Of a stretch of DNA of 64,000 nucleotides, positions 24,895-32,542 are shown in pieces. The number at the start of each line of letters is the position of its first letter. Positions within the stretch are counted from its first letter, which is position 1. The translations under genes were made by a program, and so were the position numbers. Source of the DNA: CBDFNN01 sp965250215 (GTDB lineage: Bacteria > Bacteroidota > Rhodothermia > Rhodothermales > DATKEJ01); NCBI GenBank assembly GCA_965250215.1, contig CBDFNN010000004.1:3968001-4032000 (forward strand). The letters run 5' to 3'. The notes under the pieces are model-generated. The model had not been told where the DNA came from. It made no database searches and worked only from the letters and a program-made list of their open reading frames with translations.

Positions 24895-25599
24895 TTACCA
24901 AGGCACTCTTTCTCTCACTCGAATTTCAGACAAGACATCGTTGTAGTAGGTCAACTGCTCAACCCAATCTTTGGTGGCGTCGGGTCGGTATTCGTATCGG
25001 ATACTAAAGGTTGAATTACCTTTTAGGTCGACAATGTTCTCAGAAGTCACCACACCGTGTCCGTTGTACTTGCGACGATAGAACTCAAACACTTCGTTGA
25101 TTTCGTTCATATTGGCCGTTTCATATTGATTATCATTTCCATCGTACTGATATCGATAGCCATATAGCGGACGTTGTGTAGCGGATTCCACAGCCAGACC
25201 AGCCAGTATACGGGTGGTATCGACGGAGTCTACTTCGAAGATATGCTTGACAGTTAGGGAGTCGCCTTCAAAATAGTTTGAGCCTATTTTCCTGCCCTTG
25301 ATGTCATAGATATACTCCTCTCTTCCGAATTCATCCTCCATGTTGTCTTTATAAAAGACCAGAGCTTTCTCCTTCCCTCCTTTGTCATAGATCAAGGCTT
25401 GGTTGCATGAAAAGCAGTCCTTCAGGGTATCTGGCATTGCCACTCCATTTTTCATTGTCAAAGAATAGTAATGCGTGATAACTTTCTGGACCTTGGTGTC
25501 TTCCAAGGGCTCGTCAGTCCTCGAAGACTCACAACCCGATATACTTACTAAACCAGCAATGGTGAGCAGTCCAATAAAGAAATAGTACTTTAGCTTCAT
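24895..25599 (-). CDS. hypothetical lipoprotein
   Basis: 234 residues beginning with a lipoprotein signal (MKLKYYFFIGLLTIAGLVSISGC). The body has spaced motifs like YIYDIKGRKIGSNYF and YRYQYDGNDNQYE that resemble single YD/RHS-type strands, as in Bacteroidota lipoproteins that describe beta-rich surfaces. I do not recognise a function. Convergent with the T9SS gene, only 11 bases between stops. Confidence 0.7.
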   Translation of the reverse strand: MKLKYYFFIGLLTIAGLVSISGCESSRTDEPLEDTKVQKVITHYYSLTMKNGVAMPDTLKDCFSCNQALIYDKGGKEKALVFYKDNMEDEFGREEYIYDIKGRKIGSNYFEGDSLTVKHIFEVDSVDTTRILAGLAVESATQRPLYGYRYQYDGNDNQYETANMNEINEVFEFYRRKYNGHGVVTSENIVDLKGNSTFSIRYEYRPDATKDWVEQLTYYNDVLSEIRVRERVPW

Positions 25600-25754
25600 G
25601 TAATTAGATCGAAATATTGTCTTGCCTCGTATTGATCAAAATCTTCGGGAGATAGGTCGAAGGTACATCCTTAAAGCTTCTGCCTCGCCTATTCTAATTT
25701 TGCTTTATATTATCAGGGCAATCACGATCTAACAATTAAATTCGACAGACGGCG

Positions 25755-27770
25755 ATGAAACCTATTCTCTTCACATTTCTATTTGCCCTTCTATTTTCGC
25801 CCATATCGCTTATCAGCCAAAGAAGTTTAAAGGTTGAACCATCCTCACTCGATATGAAGGTTGGCGACGTTGTTACTTTGAGTATCACCGTATTTGGAGA
25901 GGACGGCAAAGAGCTTGCCGAGCCCCGATTTCAAGCATTCTCTCCGGCCAGAAGATCGCTCGAAGTGGATCGTGTGTCTGGTGAAATCAAAGCACACAAA
26001 GGAGGGACCTACAGTCTCGTGGTATTAAGTCCCGTCCCCGACGGAGATCCTCTCCGAGTAGAGGTAGCTGTCACAGTAGCCTTTCCTGACTTGGAACGAG
26101 TCGTATTTCTTGACCCACAGGATCGTATTTACGTAGGAAGCTCCGTAGTATTTCCTATCGAAGTCTTCGATGCAACGAAAGCCAAACGGGATGACGTGGA
26201 GGTCGTTATGACTACATCCGACGAAAGTATCGCATCAATGAACTCCTTCGGACAACTAGTAGCCCATAGGGCTGGTTCTGTAGATGTCATTGCAACTGCC
26301 GGCGATGTTTCAAACTACGTGACACTGTCGTTGAAGAATAATCCAGTCGTAAAACTTGAAATGAGTGCAGATCTCAAAAATGCACGAACGGGCGACGTAG
26401 TAAAATTCAAAACCACAGCTCTCGACGCGAGTGGAGAAGTAGTTGGAGACGCTCCAATCAGTTTCTCTCTAAACGCAAAGCCTTTGGACGGCAGAGGCCC
26501 ATCAGCTACTGGTCAAATAAAGAGCGATGGAAGATTTGTAGCCGAGCAAGCAGGTCTCTATACCGTGGTAGCCCAGACCGCAGGCCAGTTCGTTTCGGAA
26601 ACGATTGAGATCATCCAGAGAGATGTCAAGAAGAAGTTGACCGTATTAGGTCAAGGTAGAATTTCGGAAAGCCATACTTCTGATCTTTGGGTATGGGAAT
26701 CTGCTTCGGATGGCCGAGACTACGCCATAACAGGTACTTGGGGTGGCGAAGGAAAAGCCTATTTCTGGGATGTAACAGATCCAGAAAATTTGGTCCGAGT
26801 TGATAGCGTTCAGGTCGATGCAAGGACAGTAAACGATGTGAAGGTTTCGGAGGACGGAAAAACGTGTGTAATTGGCCGGGAAGGAGCTTCCAACCGGAAA
26901 AATGGATTGGTAATTGTTGACTGTAGTGATCCGACAAATGTTGAGGTCATCGCTAATTATGACGATGAATTGACTGGGGGTGTCCACAACGTATTCATCT
27001 ATGACAATCACGTCTACGCCGTAAACAACGGACGACGTTATGATGTCATCAATATCGAAGACCCAAAAAATCCCTATCGCGTTTCTCGTTTTGAACTAGG
27101 CACACCAGGTCATGCCGTGCATGATGTATGGATCAAAGATGGTATCGCTTATTCCTCCAACTGGGGCGACGGTCTGCAATTAGTAGACGTCGGAAGCGGA
27201 ACAGCAAGGGGCGCGCTAGCTCAATCTGACGTTGCACCAATTCCTGATATCAGACAGGGACTTGCAGGTGGATCACCTGCAAATCCAGTCCAGTTTGCTG
27301 ACTATCAGTATCCAAGTGGAAGAAATCATGCAGCATTTCCTTTTCACAGTGAATCGACCAATAAATTCTATGTCGTGGGCGGAGACGAGACTTTCCCTTA
27401 CGGATTAAACAGAACAGACAAGCCTACACGTGCGGCTGGATATCTGCACTTTGTAGACTTCACCGATCCAGGAAATCCAGATGAGATCGCTCGATATGAG
27501 GTTCCGGAAGCAGGCTCGCACAACTATTGGATCGAGGACGATATTCTCTATGCAGCATTCTATAATGGTGGACTTCGCGTCGTTGATATTTCCGGTGAGT
27601 TGATGGGCGATCTTTATAAGCAAGGGCGGGAAATCGCGTTTTTCTACCCAGACGATCCAGATGGCTTTATCGCTAACGCCCCCATGGTATGGGGACCGCA
27701 GCCGCACAAAGGCACAATATTTTTCACAGACTGGAACAGTGGTTTGTGGGCCGTCAGTCTGGAGAAATGA
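25755..27770 (+). CDS. secreted Ig-like (Big2) plus LVIVD-repeat protein
   Basis: 671 residues with a signal peptide (MKPILFTFLFALLFSPISLIS). Three bacterial Ig-like Big2 segments (VEPSSLDMKVGDVVTLSITV, FLDPQDRIYVGSSVVFPIEV, LEMSADLKNARTGDVVKFKT) precede a beta-propeller of LVIVD repeats (GLVIVDCSDPTNVEVIANYDD, RYDVINIEDPKNPYRVSRF, LHFVDFTDPGNPDEIARYE). Such proteins sit on the cell surface or in the periplasm. It precedes another propeller gene, but a 54-bp hairpin stands between, so co-transcription is uncertain. Confidence 0.82.
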   Translation: MKPILFTFLFALLFSPISLISQRSLKVEPSSLDMKVGDVVTLSITVFGEDGKELAEPRFQAFSPARRSLEVDRVSGEIKAHKGGTYSLVVLSPVPDGDPLRVEVAVTVAFPDLERVVFLDPQDRIYVGSSVVFPIEVFDATKAKRDDVEVVMTTSDESIASMNSFGQLVAHRAGSVDVIATAGDVSNYVTLSLKNNPVVKLEMSADLKNARTGDVVKFKTTALDASGEVVGDAPISFSLNAKPLDGRGPSATGQIKSDGRFVAEQAGLYTVVAQTAGQFVSETIEIIQRDVKKKLTVLGQGRISESHTSDLWVWESASDGRDYAITGTWGGEGKAYFWDVTDPENLVRVDSVQVDARTVNDVKVSEDGKTCVIGREGASNRKNGLVIVDCSDPTNVEVIANYDDELTGGVHNVFIYDNHVYAVNNGRRYDVINIEDPKNPYRVSRFELGTPGHAVHDVWIKDGIAYSSNWGDGLQLVDVGSGTARGALAQSDVAPIPDIRQGLAGGSPANPVQFADYQYPSGRNHAAFPFHSESTNKFYVVGGDETFPYGLNRTDKPTRAAGYLHFVDFTDPGNPDEIARYEVPEAGSHNYWIEDDILYAAFYNGGLRVVDISGELMGDLYKQGREIAFFYPDDPDGFIANAPMVWGPQPHKGTIFFTDWNSGLWAVSLEK

Positions 27771-27845
27771 GAGACGGCTTCGTCTCAGCCAATTTTCTTT
27801 TCGGAATAGGTATTGCGTCACAATATCTTGTTCCGAAAAGAAAAT
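27771..27845. repeat. paired hairpins between two propeller genes
   Basis: GAGACG-GCTT-CGTCTC at 27771-27786 is followed by a 15-bp perfect inverted repeat, ATTTTCTTTTCGGAA (27792-27806) with TTCCGAAAAGAAAAT (27831-27845). No long T-run follows, so it may stabilise mRNA or limit readthrough rather than terminate. Confidence 0.7.
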
Positions 27846-27907
27846 AAGTGCTTCGACCAAGCAATCTCTCATTCCCATTAGAATTCATAAATCGAAGCAC
27901 AGAAGGA

Positions 27908-29185
27908 ATGAAGACCAAGACAATAGCGACTTTTATAGCCCTTGTTCTCCTCAATGTAAACGGGATTAATGGGCAGGACTATTATGTCTATGTTGCTGCA
28001 GAGTCTGAGGACGAGGTGGCCGTTGTCAAGTTCGATGGGACTAAAGCCGAAGTTCACGAAACCATAACCATTGGAAATTTTCCGACGGAGATTGAAGGTC
28101 CTCACGGTCTCGCAGTTGATACCAATGGTGAGTTTTGGTATCTGACAATCGCCCACGGTATTCCTTATGGATACATTAATAAGTATCGGACGAGCACCAA
28201 CGAGTTGGTGGGTTCGACCACGCTTGGGATGTTTCCGGCCACGATGCAGATGTCGAAATCAACCGGTCTCATATATGCGGTGAATTTCAACTTGCACGGA
28301 GATCATGTTCCTAGTACAGTATCCGTTGTTGATCCGGAGACTATGACGGAAATCACTCAAATTGAGACTGGGGTAATGCCACATGGATCTCGTTTGTCGG
28401 CGGACGGGATGATGCATTATTCGCTCGGTATGATGTCGGATGAGTTGTATGAAATCGACGCTTTGACACTAGAGCGAACGCGAACTTTAAATCTTGCCAA
28501 TCCAGATTCTCTTGTCCCTTTTACGATGACCGGCATGGATCATTCGAAGATGGGAGGACAGGAGCTCGGGAGCTCGGGGGCGCAGGAGCTCGGGGGCTCG
28601 GATGATAAAGTCGATCATTCCAAAATGGAGACTGAGATTTCGGACGACGGAACACCAAACACGGAACACGCCACCATGGATCATTTCAAGATGGAGGCTA
28701 AGGAACAGGAAGACGGAACACCGAACACGGCACACGTCATGCCCGAAACGATCAAGAAGCCAACCTGGGTCGTGCCCCATCCGACGAAAGATCTGCTTTA
28801 TGTTGCTCTCAACGGAGCGCGCGAGGTCAAGGAAATCGATACAAAAGAATGGAATGTATCCAGGACCTTCTTCACCGGAAAAGGACCTTACAACGTTGAA
28901 GTGACTCCCGATGGATCAAAAATGGTGGTGACCTACAAGTCCGAGGCCAGAACAGGGATCTGGGACTTGGAATCGGGTAAGCAACTGGCCAAATTGGACA
29001 ACACCAGATCTGTACCTCACGGCGTCGCTATTTCTCCCGACAGTAAATACGCCTTTGTCACAGTAGAGGGGAAAGGTGGAGAGCCAGGCACAGTCGATAT
29101 ATTCGATCTCGAGAAGCTGGAGAAAGTAGCCTATGCTGAGATCGGCAAGCAGGCAGGCGGAATTGCCTTTTGGAAAATGGACTAG
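27908..29185 (+). CDS. secreted YncE-like beta-propeller with MDHSKM copper-type motifs
   Basis: About 425 residues from the ATG at 27908, which starts the signal peptide MKTKTIATFIALVLLNVNGINGQ. YncE/SMP-30-like propeller strands follow (DYYVYVAAESEDEVAVVKF, TVSVVDPETMTEITQIETG, VEVTPDGSKMVVTY). An inserted loop at about residues 214-280 carries three Met/Asp/His motifs, MDHSKM, VDHSKM and MDHFKM, resembling periplasmic copper-binding repeats. This loop is low-complexity, and its DNA (28560-28736) looks like the heptamer arrays of the gene spacers. A role in copper handling is inference. Confidence 0.75.
   Translation: MKTKTIATFIALVLLNVNGINGQDYYVYVAAESEDEVAVVKFDGTKAEVHETITIGNFPTEIEGPHGLAVDTNGEFWYLTIAHGIPYGYINKYRTSTNELVGSTTLGMFPATMQMSKSTGLIYAVNFNLHGDHVPSTVSVVDPETMTEITQIETGVMPHGSRLSADGMMHYSLGMMSDELYEIDALTLERTRTLNLANPDSLVPFTMTGMDHSKMGGQELGSSGAQELGGSDDKVDHSKMETEISDDGTPNTEHATMDHFKMEAKEQEDGTPNTAHVMPETIKKPTWVVPHPTKDLLYVALNGAREVKEIDTKEWNVSRTFFTGKGPYNVEVTPDGSKMVVTYKSEARTGIWDLESGKQLAKLDNTRSVPHGVAISPDSKYAFVTVEGKGGEPGTVDIFDLEKLEKVAYAEIGKQAGGIAFWKMD
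28560..28736 (+). repeat. low-complexity repeats inside the propeller gene
   Basis: GGAGCTCGGG-type units (28560-28601) and two copies of a GACGGAACACC(A/G)AACACGG(A/C)ACACG segment (about 28647-28670 and 28712-28736). The unit cggaacac/cgaacac is like the gttccgt/acagaac heptamers at 52611-52749. They encode the hydrophilic loop of the protein in frame. Confidence 0.6.
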
Positions 29186-29248
29186 CGCATAGTAAAATCC
29201 AGACGATCGTGATCAGAGGGTTCATTTTCATTCCAAAAGCTCCACCTA

Positions 29249-29279
29249 TTGCATTACACCGATCTCTGAGCTACCTTTG
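29249..29279 (+). promoter_or_regulatory. Bacteroidota promoter of the SAM riboswitch transcript
   Basis: TTG at 29249-29251, 20 bases, then TACCTTTG at 29272-29279: an exact TAnnTTTG -7 box with ideal spacing. Transcription would begin a few bases later, right at the P1 stem of the riboswitch. This is the best promoter match noticed in the window and a useful reference for the others. Confidence 0.8.
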
Positions 29280-29280
29280 G

Positions 29281-29388
29281 TCATCATCAAGAACGACTGA
29301 GGGACTGGCCCTGTGACGTCGTAGCAACCACATGCAAATAGGCATGAAGGTGCTAAATCCAGCTCGGTATAGCCCGGGGAAGATGAGC
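29281..29388 (+). promoter_or_regulatory. SAM-I (S-box) riboswitch aptamer
   Basis: The conserved core is present in order: AAGA after the 5' P1 strand (TCATC), GAGGGACTGGCCC with the P2 hairpin, GCAACC, a P3 hairpin CATGC...GCATG, AAGGTGCTAAATCC, a P4 hairpin, and the closing GATGA that pairs with TCATC. It precedes a methionine/cysteine PLP enzyme and is followed by an intrinsic terminator, so SAM binding should stop transcription. Confidence 0.92.
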
Positions 29389-29408
29389 CCAGCAGGAAAA
29401 CCTGCTTG

Positions 29409-29435
29409 AAGCCCATCTTTGATAGGGCTTTTTTT
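29409..29435 (+). terminator. expression-platform terminator of the SAM riboswitch
   Basis: AAGCCC ... GGGCTT stem followed by seven or more T. A preceding hairpin AGCAGG-AAAA-CCTGCT (29391-29406) lies between aptamer and terminator and may take part in the switch. Confidence 0.88.
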
Positions 29436-29506
29436 ATTGAGTGAAGATGTGCTAGCTAGAATGCAGCCGTTCAGATGATGTGAATCCCAAATCATCTAGA
29501 ACTACA

Positions 29507-30703
29507 ATGCAGAACAACACAAAACTAGCCCTAGCCGGACAACAAGTTGACCGATGTTACAACAGCGTCTCCCCTCCCATCTACCAAACCTCGACCTTCC
29601 GTTTTGAAGATGTCGGAGTTACGAAGGGATTCGACTATACTCGATCTGGAAATCCTACACGGAAAGCACTCGAAGACATCTTGAGTGATCTCGAGGGAGG
29701 AGCAGGTGCTGTTGCCGTCGCTAGTGGAATGGCTGCCGTGTCTGTACCCTTGAGCCTATTTGTTGCCGGCTCGCACATCGTCTGCTCCCATGATTGTTAT
29801 GGTGGGACTGAGCGATTGCTAAGACACCTAGCCGATCAAAACAAACTCGAAGTTTCATTTGTCGATCTGACTGATCCCATAAATCTTGTAGACGCACTGC
29901 AAGAAAACACAAGAGCCGTCTGGGTAGAAACACCATCCAACCCACTGCTGAGAATCGTCGACCTTTCCGTTCTTGGTGCCATCACAGAAAAGAAGGACAT
30001 CCTACTCATTGTTGACAACACCTTCCTCTCTCCCCTCCTTCAGCAACCTTTCGATTTTGGAGCCGACCTAGTAGTCTACTCGACCACAAAATATATCAAC
30101 GGCCATTCGGACTGCATCGGCGGAGCGGTTATTGCAAAGACAGAAAAACTCAACGAAGAAATCCAATTTGCTGCCAACTGTCTTGGCTGTACCGCACAAC
30201 CCTTCGACTCTTGGCTCATTTTACGTGGCCTCAAAACTCTTCCTTTGCGGCTAAAACAACACGAAGAAAACGCGATTGCCGTGGCAAGATTCCTTGACCA
30301 ACATCCAGAGGTCGAGGAGGTATTCTATCCCGGTTTAGAAAGCCATCCGCAACACGAACTCGCAAAAACGCAACAAAGAGGATTTGGCGGAATGCTCTCC
30401 TTTAGCCTACGGGGTGACGAGGCTCAAAGAAATCACCTACTTCGATCTACAAAAGTATTCGCTCTTGCTGAATCTCTAGGCGGTATTGAATCACTAATTG
30501 AGCAACCGGCAACAATGAGTCATTCCTCAATGAGACCTGAGTTAAGAGAAGCAGCCGGCATAACCGACTCCGTAATTCGATTGTCCGTTGGTGTGGAAGA
30601 CATTGAGGATTTGATCGAGGATCTTGCAAACTCCATCCTAGCAACGGTGCCATCCGAAGAGAATCTCGAAAACGTGGGAGTTCTCGAATCAAGCCTCTTC
30701 TAG
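29507..30703 (+). CDS. metB: cystathionine gamma-synthase / O-acylhomoserine lyase type PLP enzyme
   Basis: About 398 residues from the ATG at 29507 (a GTG nine codons earlier is also in frame). Fold-type I Cys/Met metabolism enzyme: DYTRSGNPTR, ASGMAAVSVPLSL, VDNTFLSPLLQQPFDFGAD and the PLP lysine in YSTTKYINGHSD. The C-terminus SLGGIESLIEQPATMSH is typical of the gamma-synthase/lyase group. The SAM riboswitch points to methionine biosynthesis, so cystathionine gamma-synthase or O-acylhomoserine sulfhydrylase is preferred over gamma-lyase; exact chemistry is not resolved. Confidence 0.85.
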   Translation: MQNNTKLALAGQQVDRCYNSVSPPIYQTSTFRFEDVGVTKGFDYTRSGNPTRKALEDILSDLEGGAGAVAVASGMAAVSVPLSLFVAGSHIVCSHDCYGGTERLLRHLADQNKLEVSFVDLTDPINLVDALQENTRAVWVETPSNPLLRIVDLSVLGAITEKKDILLIVDNTFLSPLLQQPFDFGADLVVYSTTKYINGHSDCIGGAVIAKTEKLNEEIQFAANCLGCTAQPFDSWLILRGLKTLPLRLKQHEENAIAVARFLDQHPEVEEVFYPGLESHPQHELAKTQQRGFGGMLSFSLRGDEAQRNHLLRSTKVFALAESLGGIESLIEQPATMSHSSMRPELREAAGITDSVIRLSVGVEDIEDLIEDLANSILATVPSEENLENVGVLESSLF

Positions 30704-30783
30704 AGATTCATTTGCTCTCCGAAAACATCGTAAAGACAAGAGCCCCCCTTAGACAGCTATTCGTTCGCACATTCCTTCCCCGT

Positions 30784-30810
30784 CCCTTAGCCCCTTAGCA
30801 CCTTAGCCCC
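30784..30810 (+). repeat. short cccttag tandem repeat
   Basis: About three copies of an 8-9 bp unit (cccttagc) in the spacer after the PLP enzyme, one of several low-complexity spacer arrays in the window. Confidence 0.6.
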
Positions 30811-30851
30811 TCCAACCTTACTTTCTGTCAAACAACCACCTTCAACCACAA

Positions 30852-31130
30852 GTGCGTCCACCAATTTGTGCCATATGCAACGATCGATTTTCTCCAAGTG
30901 AGGGAGGCGATCTAGTTTATTTCGCCACGACGGATGAGGAAAAGGCAAGTATAAAGCACATGAAAGACCAGAGAATGGTCGGTCATCCACCTGGAAGAGA
31001 ATGGTTTTGCGAAAAGCACCTCGAACAGGCAAGACAACTAAGTCACCTTACCCAGAGTGAGGCCATTTCAAAAATTCGATCGAATAGATTCTGGGAGTTC
31101 TGGAAAAGATTGTTCAAATCCGAGAAGTAA
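30852..31130 (+). CDS. small putative zinc-ribbon protein
   Basis: 92 residues starting at a GTG (no ATG lies before the first Cys pair). CAICNDRF near the N-terminus and GHPPGREWFCEKH in the middle give a Cys-x2-Cys ... Cys-x2-His arrangement suitable for zinc. I have seen similar short proteins in Bacteroidota without known function. The GNAT gene starts 3 bases after its stop, so they probably form an operon. Confidence 0.7.
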   Translation: MRPPICAICNDRFSPSEGGDLVYFATTDEEKASIKHMKDQRMVGHPPGREWFCEKHLEQARQLSHLTQSEAISKIRSNRFWEFWKRLFKSEK

Positions 31131-31133
31131 GGA

Positions 31134-31667
31134 TTGATACGAGTAGCGACCCTAGATGACTGCGGGGAAATAGAGTCTCTTATCGAAAACTCGACTCGAG
31201 CGCTTAGCAAGGATGACTATAGCACTGAGCAAATCGAGGGCGCTCTAAAAAAGGCCATGGGTCTGGATACCCAACTGATCGAAGACAAGACCTACTACGT
31301 TATCGAACAAAAAGGTGAACTGATTGCTGCAGGTGGCTGGAGTTATCGACAAACACTTTTTGGAAACAATAGCGAGGAATCCAGGGACTCCACCGTAATC
31401 GATCCGAAAACAGGAGCAGCAAAAATACGAGCCTTCTTTGTACACCCAGATCAGGCTCGCAAAGGACACGGAAAAGGTATCTTGACTACTTGCGAGAATG
31501 CTGCGCGTAAAGCCGGTTATTCTCGACTTGAACTCATGGCGACCTTGCCAGGTGTGCGACTTTATGAAAAGTTCGGCTATCGCGCTAAAGACTCTGTCCT
31601 CTATCCACTCAGCGATTCGCTAAATATCGAATTCGTACCCATGTGGAAGAAAATTGACTTGGTTTGA
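31134..31667 (+). CDS. GNAT family N-acetyltransferase
   Basis: 177 residues from a TTG at 31134. IRVATLDDCGEIESLIENS is the N-terminal GNAT strand-helix and IRAFFVHPDQARKGHGKGI the acetyl-CoA motif, followed by GYSRLELMATLPGVRLYEKFGY. The substrate is unknown. It directly follows the zinc-ribbon gene and converges with a broken kinase gene. Confidence 0.85.
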   Translation: MIRVATLDDCGEIESLIENSTRALSKDDYSTEQIEGALKKAMGLDTQLIEDKTYYVIEQKGELIAAGGWSYRQTLFGNNSEESRDSTVIDPKTGAAKIRAFFVHPDQARKGHGKGILTTCENAARKAGYSRLELMATLPGVRLYEKFGYRAKDSVLYPLSDSLNIEFVPMWKKIDLV

Positions 31668-31689
31668 TAGAGACCAATCGACGATTGTG

Positions 31690-31961
31690 ATATTTGTAGC
31701 ATCTCCAGCCTCCACGTGAGGCCATCCAATTTTAAGTATCGCTTCTCTTCCATCTGGAAGCTTGCCAGGCGCCACCTAGGCACAACTCAAATCATCTTCT
31801 ATGGGGCGACCAAGTTGAAGCGACCAATCTGTAACGCATTGGCTAATCAGTTGAGCTAAAGAACCCAACCACAGCTGCCTGGTCTTTTCTTGACCAAGAG
31901 ATTCAAAAAGGCACTTTGGTATTGAGTAATCCTGTTTCACGTTTAGCTTTAAATTCCTCAT
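31690..31961 (-). pseudogene. degraded aminoglycoside/hydroxyurea phosphotransferase-type gene
   Basis: On the minus strand the frame from the ATG at 31961 reads LKLNVKQDYSIPKCL..., then LAQLISQCVTDWSLQLGRP. After a TAG at 31778-31776 it continues VAPGKLPDGREAILKIGWPHVEAGDA. This is the N-terminal lobe of the APH(6)/hydroxyurea kinase family, where a Trp normally stands at the TAG (TGG to TAG). Similarity stops after PHVEAGDA and the catalytic C-lobe is missing, so the gene is both nonsense-mutated and truncated. Confidence 0.65.
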
Positions 31962-32083
31962 TGAACGGTCAAACAGTCTTGGAGTCTCCCTCGTACAGGC
32001 TTCCTTTTCAGTTCTGATGGGCATGATTCCATCAGAAAAATCACCTGATCCATCAGTCTTTACCACATCATGGTCAAAATATC

Positions 32084-32132
32084 TTGATCTATTACGATAA
32101 ATCTCGTAACTTACTTACGACACAAATCGTAG
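32084..32132 (+). promoter_or_regulatory. promoter with twin TTACGA-N6-TCGTAA operators before blaI-2
   Basis: TTACGAtaaatcTCGTAA (32092-32109) and TTACGAcacaaaTCGTAG (32115-32132) are 18-bp dyads 23 bp apart. The first lies between a TTG (32084-32086) and a TA (32107) separated by 20 bases, i.e. inside the promoter spacer; the second covers the start region. The symmetry and position fit a BlaI-type repressor site controlling its own operon. The motif differs from the tandem repeats of the first BlaI gene, so the two systems are probably insulated. Confidence 0.75.
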
Positions 32133-32142
32133 TACCGATCAA

Positions 32143-32541
32143 ATGACACAAAAAAGAAATAAATCATCACAACCTACGGCCTCAGAACTGGCTGTTCTTC
32201 AGCTACTCTGGGAACATGGACCCCTAGCCGTCAAAGAAGTCCATGACATTCTTGAAAAAGATAAGCATGTGGTCTACACGACGATTCTAAAGACGATGCA
32301 AGTTATGACAGAGAAGGGCATACTCGATAGAAAGTCTGAAGGTAGAAAGCACATTTATCGTGCCGTGATTACAAAAGAAAAAACACAGTCAAAACTGTTG
32401 GACAGCTTTGTTAATCGGGCTTTTGGTGGTTCAAAGATGAGTCTCGTAATGAAGGCCCTCGGTAACTCAAGCACAAGTCAAAACGAGCTCGACGAGCTAA
32501 AAGCCTACATCAGCCAACTCGAAATGGATCAAGAGGACTAA
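32143..32541 (+). CDS. BlaI/MecI/CopY-family repressor 2
   Basis: 132 residues. PTASELAVLQLLWEHGPLAVKEVHDIL and VVYTTILKTMQVMTEKGIL form the winged helix, followed by the usual dimerisation region. The M56-ankyrin gene begins one base after its stop codon. By analogy the partner inactivates it by proteolysis on sensing. The target regulon beyond this operon is unknown. Confidence 0.92.
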   Translation: MTQKRNKSSQPTASELAVLQLLWEHGPLAVKEVHDILEKDKHVVYTTILKTMQVMTEKGILDRKSEGRKHIYRAVITKEKTQSKLLDSFVNRAFGGSKMSLVMKALGNSSTSQNELDELKAYISQLEMDQED

Positions 32542-32542
32542 C

